Assembly: GCA_017518105.1 (NCBI GenBank)
Contig: JAFWWC010000002.1
Coordinates: 1 to 64,000, forward strand
Direction of reading: 5' to 3'
Source of the DNA: Selenomonadaceae bacterium
GTDB lineage: Bacteria; Bacillota; Negativicutes; Selenomonadales; Selenomonadaceae
Length of the DNA: 64,000 nucleotides
Below, piece by piece: positions 1-8,338 of the stretch; position 1 is the stretch's first letter; every line of letters begins with the position of its first letter. The notes beneath the pieces are model-generated. The model ran no database searches. It was not told where the DNA came from and worked only from the letters and a program-made list of their open reading frames with translations. Made by a program: the position numbers and the translations under genes.

Positions 1-1
1 C

Positions 2-130
2 GACTTCACGCACCTTAGCGAGGAAGACTTACAAGCGGTAGTTGAGCAACTCAATCACCGTCCGAGAAAATCTTTGGGTTATAGAACACCTGCAGAAGTT
101 TACTTTTCAACGCTGTTGCACTTAGCTTGA
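2..130 (+). CDS. IS30-family transposase, C-terminal fragment (cut by window edge)
   Basis: The first 43 codons in frame end in TGA and carry the C-terminal signature of DDE transposases of the IS30 type: an N-H-R-P-R-K-S-L-G-Y-R-T-P-A-E-V run before a short tail. This motif marks the end of the catalytic domain. The 5' part lies outside the window, so intactness cannot be judged. No inverted repeat is recognised in the roughly 50 bases between the stop and the purD terminator, so the right end of the element is not defined. An ISL3 or IS3-family tail is less likely because the N-x-R-P-R-K-x-L-G-Y pattern is typical of IS30. Confidence 0.75.
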   Translation, partial: DFTHLSEEDLQAVVEQLNHRPRKSLGYRTPAEVYFSTLLHLA

Positions 131-177
131 CTATTCACGCGAGCAAAGAAAAGTTTGCCACAAACGCAATAAAAATT

Positions 178-201
178 GGAGCCGCTCAATCGAACGACTC
201 C
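178..201 (-). terminator. purD rho-independent terminator
   Basis: On the minus strand a 10-bp stem with two G-U pairs and a four-base loop is followed by an AATTTTTATT tract, just beyond the purD stop. The stem pairs fully only as minus-strand RNA, because the wobble positions become mismatches on the other strand. A T6 run on the plus side could let it also stop transcripts leaving the transposase gene. Confidence 0.75.
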
Positions 202-222
202 TTTTTTGTTTGCCCTGTGAAA

Positions 223-1482
223 TTATTTCAAAGCTCGTGCGGCAATGTCTCTGCGATAGTGCACGCCGTCGAAGTGAATGACTTCAACCGCCCGATAAGC
301 CTTGTCGACTGCTTCGCGAAGTGTCGGAGCTGTAGTCGTGACGCCGAGAACCCTTCCGCCGCTGGTAACGAGTTCATCGCCTTTAAGCTTCGTGCCTGCA
401 TGAAAAATCATCGCGCCTAAGCTTTTAGCTTTAGTCAAGCCGTCAATCGGCAAATTTTTTTTGTAAGCCTTCGGATAGCCGCCGCTCGCCATAATCACGC
501 AGACTGCACTTGACTTGCTCCACGAAATTTTTTTATCAGCCAACGAGCCTTCCGCGCAAGCCGTCATGAGTTCCAACAAATCACTTTCCATGAGTGGCAG
601 GACAACTTGCGTTTCAGGGTCACCAAAGCGGCAGTTGAATTCGACGACCTTAGCCGCGCCGTCTTTAATCATCAAGCCCGCGTACAGGCAACCGCGATAA
701 ATAATCCCTTCCGCCTTGAGCGCGTCAATCGTCGGCTTTAGGATTTTCTCTTCGACCTGCGCGGCAATCGCCTCGTCGACAATCGGAGCCGGAGCATAAG
801 CACCCATGCCGCCCGTATTCAAGCCCTTGTCGCCGTCGAGGGCTCGTTTATGGTCTTGCGCGGCGATAAGCGGCAAAATCTTTTCCCCGTCCGTCAAGGC
901 AAGCACCGAGGCTTCCTCGCCGTCCATGAATTCTTCCACGACGATTTTATTGCCCGCCGCTCCAAAGGTTTTCATCTCGTCAACGGCGTTAAGAGCCTCG
1001 TCCAAAGTCTGAGCAACGATAACGCCCTTGCCCGCCGCCAAACCGTCAGCCTTAATGACAATCGGCGCGCCCTGCTTGCGGATATAATTTCTGGCGTCGT
1101 CGGGATTATCGAAGACTTCAAAGGCGGCAGTCGTTATGTTGTACTTCTTCATGAGCCGCTTAGCAAAAATCTTCGAGCCTTCAATTTGCGCGGCGGCTTT
1201 GTTGCAACCGAACGCCTTAATGCCCGCGTCGTTAAGCACGTCGACCAAACCATTGACGAGCGGAGCCTCCGGACCGATAACGACCAAATCAATCGCCTTG
1301 TCCACAGCAAAGCTTACAAGTGCGGCGTTGTCGTCGGCGGAAATATTTTCCACGCACTCGGCAAAGGCGGCTATGCCCGGACTACCAGGGATTGCAAAGA
1401 ACTTTTCAAGCAACGGACTCTGGGCAATCTTCCAAGCCAAAGCGTGTTCGCGTCCGCCGCCACCAATCAGCAATACATTCAT
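223..1482 (-). CDS. purD: Phosphoribosylamine-glycine ligase
   Basis: GAR synthetase catalyses the second step of de novo purine synthesis, joining phosphoribosylamine and glycine with ATP. The protein is 419 aa, the usual PurD length. It opens with the N-domain signature GGGGREHALAWK (residues 7-18) and has an ATP-grasp core with KADGLAAGKGV near residue 145, EEFMDGEEASV and GGMGAYAP. The C-terminal end runs to the family-typical tail. It is the last gene of a minus-strand group after greA, with a 9-nt gap. No other pur genes are in the window, so the local partners are not pathway neighbours. Confidence 0.96.
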   Translation of the reverse strand: MNVLLIGGGGREHALAWKIAQSPLLEKFFAIPGSPGIAAFAECVENISADDNAALVSFAVDKAIDLVVIGPEAPLVNGLVDVLNDAGIKAFGCNKAAAQIEGSKIFAKRLMKKYNITTAAFEVFDNPDDARNYIRKQGAPIVIKADGLAAGKGVIVAQTLDEALNAVDEMKTFGAAGNKIVVEEFMDGEEASVLALTDGEKILPLIAAQDHKRALDGDKGLNTGGMGAYAPAPIVDEAIAAQVEEKILKPTIDALKAEGIIYRGCLYAGLMIKDGAAKVVEFNCRFGDPETQVVLPLMESDLLELMTACAEGSLADKKISWSKSSAVCVIMASGGYPKAYKKNLPIDGLTKAKSLGAMIFHAGTKLKGDELVTSGGRVLGVTTTAPTLREAVDKAYRAVEVIHFDGVHYRRDIAARALK

Positions 1483-1491
1483 AGAGCAACC

Positions 1492-1962
1492 TCACTTAAC
1501 GTCCAAAATCTCAAACTCGATGACGCCCGCCGGCGCATGAACTTGAACAGTTACTCCCGCCGTCTTGTTCAAAAGAGCCATGCCAAGCGGCGACTCGTCC
1601 GAAATTTTATTGTTATCGGGGTCAGCCTCCGTCGAGCCGACAATCATGTAAGTTTCTTCCTCGTCAAGCTCCACGTCGCGAACAGTCACCGTGCTACCGA
1701 TAGCAACCTTGCCCGTGTGCGCCGCCGCGTGAATGATGTCACTGTTGCGAAGCTTAGCCTCCAGCTCGCTAATCTCACTTTCAAGGCGTCCCTGTTCGTT
1801 CTTAGCGTCGTCGTATTCAGAGTTCTCGCTAAGGTCGCCCAAAGCAATCGCCGCCTTGAGCCGCTCCGAAACTTCGATGCGCCGCACGCTCTTTAAGTAA
1901 TCCAATTTCTCGACCAGCTTATTATAGCCGTCTTGAGTCAGTAAAGTTTTCTTGTCAGCCAT
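1492..1962 (-). CDS. greA: Transcription elongation factor GreA
   Basis: GreA rescues backtracked RNA polymerase by stimulating cleavage of the nascent RNA. The product is 156 aa: an N-terminal coiled coil (about residues 1-75) with the acidic tip motif S-E-Y-D-D-A-K-N-E-Q, then a C-terminal FKBP-like domain (GS-T-V-x-V, and SPLGMALL near residue 125). I chose the ATG at 1962, 7 nt after a GGAGG site. A TTG at 1968 would put the ribosome site too close and overlap the upstream stop. The gene starts 2 nt after the stop of the metallo-hydrolase gene, so the two are translationally close. Confidence 0.95.
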   Translation of the reverse strand: MADKKTLLTQDGYNKLVEKLDYLKSVRRIEVSERLKAAIALGDLSENSEYDDAKNEQGRLESEISELEAKLRNSDIIHAAAHTGKVAIGSTVTVRDVELDEEETYMIVGSTEADPDNNKISDESPLGMALLNKTAGVTVQVHAPAGVIEFEILDVK

Positions 1963-1964
1963 AA

Positions 1965-2693
1965 TCAATCCTCCAAAAATTTTTCTCCGTCAAAAGTTCG
2001 CTGTTCACCCGGTTTAATGGGCGACCACGTCGGAATATCTTTCGCCACCGCTAAGAACTTCTGCGACGGCTCCCAGCGCGGATAATCGACGCGGTGCATT
2101 GCCACGAAACCTTTTACCTTAGTCCGCGCCATGAAGTCAATCGCGCCAAGCTCCTGCGAGGAGCCAAGCCGCCCGTCCACAGGGAAAAATGCAACGTCCG
2201 CCTCCAAGCCGTCCATACGTTTGATTTGCTTCTTGAACGCCTTGTCAGCCAATGCTATCTCCTCTGGCGTCTCGTTTTCCCAATGCCACCAGTTGAAATC
2301 GCCCGCATGAAATATCCTACTAGAAGGCGTCTGCACCAAGAAAGAAATTCCCACGTCAGTCGAATCATAAGTCCAAACCTTAATCAAATCGTCCTGCAAT
2401 TCGTTGTAGCGTTTCATGTAAGTGATTTTGTCCGTCGGGAAAATCTTGACGCGCTTTGTACGTCTGATGTCGTTTGAGAAGATATAACGCGTGACCTTTG
2501 GAGCATAGGCGCGAATGTGCGTGCTGAAGTGGTCAAAGTGCGCGTGCGTGGCGAAGATATAAAGCCTGTCGAAGTCTCCCTTATCATACGCGGCGTCGAC
2601 AACCCCTGAAGGGTCTTCGTAATCGTCAAACACCAGCAAAATTTTTTCGTCCCGAATCAAGAAGCCGCTGTTCAATAAGTAATTAATAAGCAT
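1965..2693 (-). CDS. Metallo-beta-lactamase-fold hydrolase
   Basis: A 242-aa soluble protein with the zinc-binding T-H-A-H-F-D-H motif (residues 49-55), a downstream A-G-D-F-N-W-W segment matching the metal-bridging Asp region, and a late A-M-H-R-V histidine. These make it a member of the MBL-fold superfamily, in the divergent group that includes UlaG-like hydrolases. The substrate cannot be read from sequence. It has no signal peptide and lies immediately upstream of greA. The tryptophan-rich G-D-F-N-W-W-H-W segment is unusual and may help shape the active site. Confidence 0.8.
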   Translation of the reverse strand: MLINYLLNSGFLIRDEKILLVFDDYEDPSGVVDAAYDKGDFDRLYIFATHAHFDHFSTHIRAYAPKVTRYIFSNDIRRTKRVKIFPTDKITYMKRYNELQDDLIKVWTYDSTDVGISFLVQTPSSRIFHAGDFNWWHWENETPEEIALADKAFKKQIKRMDGLEADVAFFPVDGRLGSSQELGAIDFMARTKVKGFVAMHRVDYPRWEPSQKFLAVAKDIPTWSPIKPGEQRTFDGEKFLED

Positions 2694-2752
2694 AAAGAAT
2701 TAGTCCTCCCTAATCTCAACGTGTCTTTAAAAGTTTTTATCGCCTCCTGTCA

Positions 2753-3703
2753 TCAATCATCGCCGCGATTAGCCAAGGCGTCTTGAATCCGCTGTTCGAC
2801 TTCGGGATTAATCTTCTGGTCGGTGCGATAGTGGACGTTCTGCCGATTTGGACTGGTGAAGCCGCGCCCCTGAACCTCGCTTGCCGACAAGATGAGCATA
2901 AAGGCATTCTTATCCACTGTATTGACGACGATTTTAATCTTAGCAATCTGCGTCATGCTCACGACGACCATAACGATTTTTTTCGGGTCGCCGGTATAAG
3001 CCCCCTCGCCATTTAGGAAAGTCACGCCGCGTCCAATGTCAGCGATAATCCCGTCGGCAATGTCCTTCGCCTTGTCCGAGACGATAAGAATCGCCTTGCG
3101 TTGATTAATGCCGTCGATAACCTTGTTAGTCATCTGGGACGTTAGGTACATGCAGATAAGCGTAAACATGGCGGAATTCATATTGAACAGCACGCCCGCC
3201 ACCGCCACAATCAGACAGTTGAAGCCGAAGATAACCGAGCCAATGTCCAGCGAATAATACTTCTTGAAGATTGCGCCGAGTATGTCAAAGCCGCCAGTCG
3301 AACCGTTCATGCGGAAGACAATCCCGTAGCCTATGCCGTTGAATATACCGCCGTAAATCGAAGCAAGCATCAAATCCTGCGTCGGGGTGTAAGCGGCTAA
3401 AAACTTCGTGGCGTCCAAGGCGAACGAGAACATGAGCGTGCCGATAACTACATCAAGCGTGTACTTCTTGCCGAGGAGCTTATAAGAGGCAATCAAGAGC
3501 GGCACGTTGTAAGCTAGAGTCTGTGCGCCGATTGGCAAGCCCGCCAAAAAATAAAAAATAATCGCAATGCCCGTGACTCCGCCCGTTAAAAGGCTACTCG
3601 GCACTACGAAGAGATTGATTGAGCTGGCGGCTACGAAACACCCCGCCATAATCCCCAGATACTTTAGCGGATTCCACTTGGTAAGCATTGAGGTCAACTT
3701 CAA
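2753..3703 (-). CDS. YitT family membrane protein (DUF161 + DUF2179)
   Basis: The N-terminal 200 residues form about five or six hydrophobic segments with the glycine-rich G-G-V-T-G-I-A and G-S-T-G-G-F-D-I-L motifs typical of YitT proteins. The C-terminal 100 residues are a soluble DUF2179 domain (R-G-V-T-F-L-N-G-E-G-A-Y-T). The biochemical role of the family is unsettled. The start is probably TTG at 3703, 9 nt from a GGGAGG site. The first ATG (3688) is 24 nt away, and upstream codons would run into the alcohol dehydrogenase gene. The gap to that gene is only 16 nt, so the two are probably co-transcribed. Confidence 0.85.
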   Translation of the reverse strand: MKLTSMLTKWNPLKYLGIMAGCFVAASSINLFVVPSSLLTGGVTGIAIIFYFLAGLPIGAQTLAYNVPLLIASYKLLGKKYTLDVVIGTLMFSFALDATKFLAAYTPTQDLMLASIYGGIFNGIGYGIVFRMNGSTGGFDILGAIFKKYYSLDIGSVIFGFNCLIVAVAGVLFNMNSAMFTLICMYLTSQMTNKVIDGINQRKAILIVSDKAKDIADGIIADIGRGVTFLNGEGAYTGDPKKIVMVVVSMTQIAKIKIVVNTVDKNAFMLILSASEVQGRGFTSPNRQNVHYRTDQKINPEVEQRIQDALANRGDD

Positions 3704-3719
3704 AAGCTCGCGCCTCCCT

Positions 3720-4889
3720 TCAATGATTAGCCTTGCGATAGATTTCCAAAACCAATTCGCGGTCGAGCGGCTGGAACGTGGCAACTTTCTTTGTGCCGTT
3801 TGAAGTCACCATGTCCGCCAAGATTTTCAATTCGTCGTCGCTTTTAATGCCGATTCCCAGTTCGGAAAAATTTATCGGCGTTCCAAGTTCGCGGAAGTAA
3901 TTCTCCATTGCGTCGATACCTGCATGGGCGCGTTCGTCAATCGTGCCGCCCGTTATGCCAAAGACTTTCTCGGCGAAGTTTGCAAAGCGTTCGGGCTTGA
4001 CGGTGTAAACAGTCCTTGCCCACGACGCCCAAACCGTAGTTAAGCTCGCGCCGTGTGCCACGTCATAGCGTCCGCTGAGTTCGTGCCCTAGTCTGTGCGC
4101 GGCGAAATCTTTTTGACGACCCAAGCTCGTAAAGCCCGTATGCGACACCGAACCGCACCACATTATCTCGCTCATGGCGTGCAGGTCTTGCGGATTTTTC
4201 AGCAACGCTTTCGACTGCGCCATAACATTTTTAATCAGCGACTCGGCAACCATGTCCGTGAATTCGTTGCCCTCAATCTTGCTGAAGTATCTTTCCAACG
4301 TGTGCATGATAATATCGGCGATTCCACAAATCAGCGGGTAATGCGGCACCGTCAAGGCAAGCTCCGGATTCATAATCGCGAACACAGGACGAGGAGTGAT
4401 TGAGCCGCGCTTAAGTCCGCTTGCCTCGTCCGTCAATACCGCCGAGTCCGAAGTTTCACTGCCCGCCGCCGCTATCGTCAATACCGCCCCGACTGGTAAA
4501 CTTTTTTCAAGCTTAGTCTTGCCTGTCCAATGCTCCCAAATATCAACGTCAGGATTCTTTGCGCCGAGTGCAACCGCCTTAGCCGTATCGATGACCGAGC
4601 CGCCGCCGACCGCCAGCACGAAATCTATCTTAGCGTCAATCGCCGCTTGAATTGCCTGCCGAGCAAAACTCAATCGCGGATTCGGTTTGACGCCGCCCAA
4701 TGTCTTTACTTCAAAGCCGCCGAGGAGCTGTTCAATCTTCGGGATAAGACCGCTCCTCACCGCTGAGCCGCCGCCGTAAAGAATCATAACCCGCGAGCCG
4801 CCGTACTTGCGAACCTTATCCGCAACTTTATCCTCCGCGCCCTGCCCAAAGATTATTTCCGTCGGGCAATGATATTCAAAGCTTTGCAT
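3720..4889 (-). CDS. Iron-containing alcohol dehydrogenase (BdhA/YqhD-like)
   Basis: A group III NAD(P)H-dependent alcohol dehydrogenase of 389 aa. The nucleotide-binding GGGSVIDTAKA motif lies near residue 95. The metal ligands are visible as D and H in I-A-D-I-I-M-H-T and two His in H-R-L-G-H-E-L-S-G-R-Y-D-V-A-H-G-A. The sequence most resembles butanol dehydrogenase/YqhD types that reduce medium-chain or toxic aldehydes, but the exact substrate is not determinable. ATG at 4889 is chosen because GGAGG lies 8 nt upstream; the GTG at 4904 overlaps that site. The gene heads a group that starts after the GerMN terminator. Confidence 0.9.
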   Translation of the reverse strand: MQSFEYHCPTEIIFGQGAEDKVADKVRKYGGSRVMILYGGGSAVRSGLIPKIEQLLGGFEVKTLGGVKPNPRLSFARQAIQAAIDAKIDFVLAVGGGSVIDTAKAVALGAKNPDVDIWEHWTGKTKLEKSLPVGAVLTIAAAGSETSDSAVLTDEASGLKRGSITPRPVFAIMNPELALTVPHYPLICGIADIIMHTLERYFSKIEGNEFTDMVAESLIKNVMAQSKALLKNPQDLHAMSEIMWCGSVSHTGFTSLGRQKDFAAHRLGHELSGRYDVAHGASLTTVWASWARTVYTVKPERFANFAEKVFGITGGTIDERAHAGIDAMENYFRELGTPINFSELGIGIKSDDELKILADMVTSNGTKKVATFQPLDRELVLEIYRKANH

Positions 4890-4964
4890 CTGTAAATCCT
4901 CCACAAAAATTTTTTCTGCCGAATTTTACAACGTCGCGGCAATTCACGCAACCTTGACGACGAA

Positions 4965-4991
4965 TAAAAAGAGACCCGCCCAAGCGAGCCT
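4965..4991 (-). terminator. Terminator of the GerMN/amidase operon
   Basis: The minus-strand RNA folds into an 8-bp stem with two G-U pairs and a UUGG loop, followed by CTTTTTATT. It lies 12 nt beyond the stop of the GerMN gene and separates that operon from the alcohol dehydrogenase. Confidence 0.75.
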
Positions 4992-5002
4992 CCTTTAAAG
5001 AT

Positions 5003-5638
5003 TCATTTCGTCAAGCTATTCATGCGTTCAAGCGGCGTGCTCAAGTCCATGTGTCCGGATAGCGTCTCAATCTCCTGCCCATTGACCAAAAACTTCACAC
5101 GCTTGACTTCAGGGAAATTCGTCAGCGTGTTGACTACCGAGCCGATTAAAAATTCTTCGCCCGTGGAGCCGCCGACGAAACTCTTTAAAATGCTTCCGTC
5201 AATATCGACCGTCGCTAAGTCGCCTTCAACCGTCACCTTCCTAAAGCCCGTATGCTTCGGAAAAATCGTTGTCAAGTTTTCTTCTTCAGGCTCCTCAAGC
5301 AAGGTCTCGACGGCGGCGGTATACTTATCAACCGAATTATCAACGATTATCTCGCGTTCGACCTCGACGAGCCGCATTCCCGAATCATCAGGATAATAAA
5401 CTCTGACGTTCATTGATTGCTCCGTCTTCTCGTGCTTAGCCGGCTTGTTTTCGACTGGTTGCACAGGCTTTTCTGGTTCAGGCTTAGTCGGCTCTGGTTT
5501 GACTTCGGGCTTGCCTTCCGGTTTCGTCTCAACGGGTTTGGCGGGAGGCTCTGCGGGCGGAGTGTCGACGGGTGGTTTATCACAACCTGCTGTGAGCACA
5601 AGCAACGCGAGCATTGCCGCCAGTAAAATTTTTTTCAT
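5003..5638 (-). CDS. GerMN-domain lipoprotein
   Basis: A 211-aa exported lipoprotein. The N-terminus has a hydrophobic signal ending in the lipobox L-T-A-G-C (Cys19). It is followed by a 50-residue linker of Pro/Glu/Lys repeats (K-P-E-x-K-P-E type). The C-terminal 130 residues match a GerMN domain (TVDIDGS, V-V-N-T-L-T-N-F-P-E-V, V-N-G-Q-E-I-E-T-L-S-G). GerMN domains occur in cell-envelope and sporulation proteins and are thought to bind envelope components. Its TAATG overlap with the amidase gene suggests a shared role in peptidoglycan handling. Confidence 0.85.
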   Translation of the reverse strand: MKKILLAAMLALLVLTAGCDKPPVDTPPAEPPAKPVETKPEGKPEVKPEPTKPEPEKPVQPVENKPAKHEKTEQSMNVRVYYPDDSGMRLVEVEREIIVDNSVDKYTAAVETLLEEPEEENLTTIFPKHTGFRKVTVEGDLATVDIDGSILKSFVGGSTGEEFLIGSVVNTLTNFPEVKRVKFLVNGQEIETLSGHMDLSTPLERMNSLTK

Positions 5639-6687
5639 TACTCGTATCCTCCTTGATTGAAATAGCGATTGACGGCATTGGTGATTGCCTGCGCAAGCTT
5701 CTGCTGATAGTCGTCGCTTGCCAATAATTGTTCTTCACGAGGATTGGTGATGAAACCCAGCTCAATGAGTGAGGCGGGGCATTGCGAATGCGTCATGACG
5801 TAAAACCTTGCCGCTTTGACGCCTCGATTGCTCAAGCCGCCGAGCCGTTCCAATTCCTCATTTAGGAGCCGAGCAAGCCGAGCACCTTGGACGGCCATCG
5901 GCGCGTGATAAGTTTCCATGCCGTTTGCTTTGCCGTTTGAGAAGGCATTGCAGTGGACGCTGATAAAAAGTGCGGCATTGGGCGGAGCCTTATCGACGCG
6001 GGCTTGCAGTTCCGTTGAGTCGGGGACGCCCGGCGCGGCAACGTCTATATCAGTTGTGCGCGTCATGACGACTTGATAGCCAGAAGCAGTCAAAAGGTCA
6101 CGAGCCTTAAGCGAGACTTCCAAGGAAACATACTTTTCCGTAACGCCGCTGGGACCTATCGCTCCTGCATCGGAGCCGCCGTGCCCAGGGTCGAGGACGA
6201 TAACTCTGTCTCCGCCGTCGAATTCAAACGGCTCGTCCTTAATCTCCGTCACCTTTACGTCAATGATTACCCTGTCTGACTTCTTCGCCGAACGATTGGA
6301 CGGCTCAAAGGAAACTTGCACGTCGCCTTCAAGGAAAGACTTAAACTGGATTTGAACTTTCGTAAGCTTCGGTTGCGTCTCGTTTGCTAGGATTTTGTCA
6401 ATGGAGTCTCTTGCGCCCGATTCAATCTGCGTGCCCGAAATGCGGCTTACTCTGCCCGGCAACGTGTTGTGCATTTCAACGCTTAGAATTCCCAAGTTCA
6501 GGCTGGTTGAAACGTCGCTACTGTCGAGTTTTCCGCCGCGATAAGAAATTTCAATCCGCACTGTCTCCTTGTCCAAGTTGAAGGCGTTTATCCCTGTTAT
6601 CTCGGCGGGCTTAGCAAAGGCTGTGTTCGTTGCCGCGAGTGTGAAGACAATCAGCAGACTGAAACACGTTAAAATTTTTCTTAGCAA
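5638..6687 (-). CDS. N-acetylmuramoyl-L-alanine amidase (AMIN + Amidase_3)
   Basis: A secreted zinc amidase of 349 aa that cleaves the MurNAc-L-Ala bond in peptidoglycan. A Sec signal peptide covers about residues 1-25 (A-F-A end). An AMIN domain follows to about residue 140, targeting the enzyme to the wall. The catalytic domain starts at V-L-D-P-G-H-G-G (zinc His) and contains E-K-Y-V-S-L-E, S-V-H-C-N-A-F (second zinc His) and the catalytic E-L-G-F-I-T-N. This is AmiC-type organisation, usual in diderm bacteria for daughter-cell separation. The gene overlaps the GerMN lipoprotein by one base and follows the DUF3006 gene by 9 nt. Confidence 0.93.
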   Translation of the reverse strand: MLRKILTCFSLLIVFTLAATNTAFAKPAEITGINAFNLDKETVRIEISYRGGKLDSSDVSTSLNLGILSVEMHNTLPGRVSRISGTQIESGARDSIDKILANETQPKLTKVQIQFKSFLEGDVQVSFEPSNRSAKKSDRVIIDVKVTEIKDEPFEFDGGDRVIVLDPGHGGSDAGAIGPSGVTEKYVSLEVSLKARDLLTASGYQVVMTRTTDIDVAAPGVPDSTELQARVDKAPPNAALFISVHCNAFSNGKANGMETYHAPMAVQGARLARLLNEELERLGGLSNRGVKAARFYVMTHSQCPASLIELGFITNPREEQLLASDDYQQKLAQAITNAVNRYFNQGGYE

Positions 6688-6696
6688 ATTAATTCC

Positions 6697-6930
6697 TCAT
6701 TCCTCCGATTTTTGCAGAAATTCCCGCGCCTCGTCGAGAGCCTCGGTTGTCTTATCTTGGTCACGAGAAATCGTTATCGTGAGGTATTCGCCTTCGCTGG
6801 TGCCTTCGGGCAAAAACTTCGCGGGCAAGACGAATTCGCTAAACTCGTCCTCTTCCTCCTCCACCAAGAAAACTGCCGATGCCGAACCGTCTTCCAGCTC
6901 TTCGATTCGGTCAAGGTACGCGCTTATCAT
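6697..6930 (-). CDS. DUF3006 small acidic protein
   Basis: A 77-aa protein starting M-I-S-A-Y-L-D-R-I-E, with the L-D-R-x-E-x-x-x-A-V-L pattern of DUF3006. It has a very acidic centre (E-E-E-E-D-E) and an E-x-x-x-L-T-I-T strand. Function is unknown. The ATG at 6930 overlaps the TGA of the ComEC-like gene by 4 nt (ATGA), which fixes the start. In many Firmicutes DUF3006 genes are found next to ComEC-like metallo-hydrolases, as here, so a joint role is a reasonable guess. Confidence 0.8.
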   Translation of the reverse strand: MISAYLDRIEELEDGSASAVFLVEEEEDEFSEFVLPAKFLPEGTSEGEYLTITISRDQDKTTEALDEAREFLQKSEE

Positions 6931-7967
6931 TTGGCTTTGTCCTTTTTCTTTTTCTTTACCCATTTTTCTACCCAATCCTCCTTTGATTCAGGCTGAACGG
7001 AGAAACTTTTTCCGTCGCTAGTGATTGTGATTGTCCCGTTCCAACGTGTGCAGAAAATATTCTCTGCGTCGATGCCCTGCGCCAGATAATTTTCGAGCGG
7101 CTCAAGGTGCGGGTGCCCATAAGTATTGCGGCGTTCTTCGTCGGGTCCACAGGAGATTAAAATGTAACTGGGATTGACTGCCGCGACAAAATCTTTAGTC
7201 GACGCCGTATAGCTACCGTGGTGTCCAGCCTTCAAGACGTCGCATTTTAAGTCTTTAGTCTTATTGTTCGCTAAAAGAGCCGCTTCAACCTCTTTCTCCG
7301 CGTCGCCGGTGAACATCATAGAAAACTTTTTGTAAGTGAGCTTGCCCACGACTGATTCATTGTTCGGGTCTGACTTCTGCCCGCCGTTTACTGCGCTGAC
7401 AAGTTCGGGCGTGGGGTAGAGGACATTGAACTTAACGGAGTTTCCAAAGTCTAGCGTGTCGCCGACCTTCAAGCTTTGATGAGCAATGCCCTTAGCGTCG
7501 ATTGCCTTCATGTAGCTTTTGTAAAGCGGCGACGTGGAGGCTATGCCGTTGTCGTAAACTTCCGCGACAGAAATTTTTTCCAGGTAAGGATTCGCGGTGA
7601 GTTCCTTTTTGCTTGGGTTGATTAGAACTTTTGCGTTGCCGATATGGTCGGCGTGCGGGTGGGTGAGGATAAGTTTATCAATCTTCGTGACGGAAAGTTT
7701 TTCCAGCTCCTTGACTAAGAGCTCGCGTTCGTCCGTGTCGCTTGTGTCGATTAAAACTGTCTGCTTGCCCGTCTGCACTAAGATTGCGTCGCCCTGCCCC
7801 ACGTTTAGCATTGAGATTTTCAAGTCGCCTTTAACGTCTTGGGCGGACGAGGCTTCGTCTTTTACTTCGGCTCGTGGCTCGTCCTTTGGTTCGTCTTTAG
7901 CTTGCCCGCCGCACCCGCCTAGGATTAGCGTCGCCAACATGAGTAGCGTTAAAAAGATTTTTTTCAT
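6927..7967 (-). CDS. ComEC/Rec2-like metallo-beta-lactamase lipoprotein
   Basis: A 346-aa protein with a signal peptide and lipobox L-G-G-C (Cys19), a short charged linker, then a metallo-beta-lactamase domain like the C-terminal domain of ComEC. Visible motifs are V-G-Q-G-D-A-I-L, T-H-P-H-A-D-H-I-G-N (zinc site), F-T-G-D-A-E and K-A-G-H-H-G-S. The protein therefore sits outside the cytoplasmic membrane and may act on nucleic acid or nucleotide substrates, but no channel domain is present, so it is not ComEC itself. The C-terminus ends in a lysine run. It is transcribed with the following DUF3006 gene. Confidence 0.85.
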   Translation of the reverse strand: MKKIFLTLLMLATLILGGCGGQAKDEPKDEPRAEVKDEASSAQDVKGDLKISMLNVGQGDAILVQTGKQTVLIDTSDTDERELLVKELEKLSVTKIDKLILTHPHADHIGNAKVLINPSKKELTANPYLEKISVAEVYDNGIASTSPLYKSYMKAIDAKGIAHQSLKVGDTLDFGNSVKFNVLYPTPELVSAVNGGQKSDPNNESVVGKLTYKKFSMMFTGDAEKEVEAALLANNKTKDLKCDVLKAGHHGSYTASTKDFVAAVNPSYILISCGPDEERRNTYGHPHLEPLENYLAQGIDAENIFCTRWNGTITITSDGKSFSVQPESKEDWVEKWVKKKKKDKAK

Positions 7968-7971
7968 TGAA

Positions 7972-8166
7972 TCATCCTTTCTGCTCGTTCTTGTAGATAA
8001 TGTACATTCGGATAAGTTTCGTCACCGCCCAAAAGGCAAATGACGCCGTATAGATTTTGTCTAGCGTCGATAGGTTCCCGTAGTCGAAATGGCTAAACAG
8101 AAATATCGCCGCAAGCACAATCAGTCCGTCAAACTTATCGAACGTCTTCTTTATAATCTCAAGCAA
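7972..8166 (-). CDS. Small membrane protein, unknown
   Basis: A 64-aa product with two hydrophobic stretches (about residues 15-25 and 38-56) and a basic, hydrophilic tail. No family is recognised. A TTG start is supported by GGAGG 9 nt upstream. It ends 4 nt before the ComEC-like gene and is the first gene of that minus-strand operon, so it may be a membrane partner of the lipoproteins. A phage-holin-like role is possible but unsupported. Confidence 0.6.
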   Translation of the reverse strand: MLEIIKKTFDKFDGLIVLAAIFLFSHFDYGNLSTLDKIYTASFAFWAVTKLIRMYIIYKNEQKG

Positions 8167-8280
8167 TGTCCCCGACCTCCTTTTTTGCGAAGATTATACA
8201 TGTTTCTTTCAGGTTTGACAAAGACTTTTTGCAAAAAATTTTATCCCTATGCAGGTTTGTTCGGCTAGAAATCTTGCGTG

Positions 8281-8310
8281 TAGACAGAAGGCAGTTTCGC
8301 GGTTTATAAT
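8281..8310 (+). promoter_or_regulatory. Predicted sigma-A promoter for the AAA ATPase gene
   Basis: TAGACA and a perfect TATAAT are separated by 18 nt, ending 28 nt upstream of the ATG. A second possible -35 (TTGACA) lies at about 8216. The 172-nt region is divergent between two operons and contains no other recognised element. Confidence 0.5.
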
Positions 8311-8338
8311 TTTGAAAAACTTTTGGAAGGTGATGCAA

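Noticed and set aside
131-177. Right inverted repeat of the IS30 element
   Set aside because: No partner end is in the window, so no repeat can be shown.
850-1896. 348-aa open frame antisense to purD and greA
   Set aside because: It runs opposite two certain genes and has no ribosome site or recognisable domain; the base composition of the coding strand explains it.
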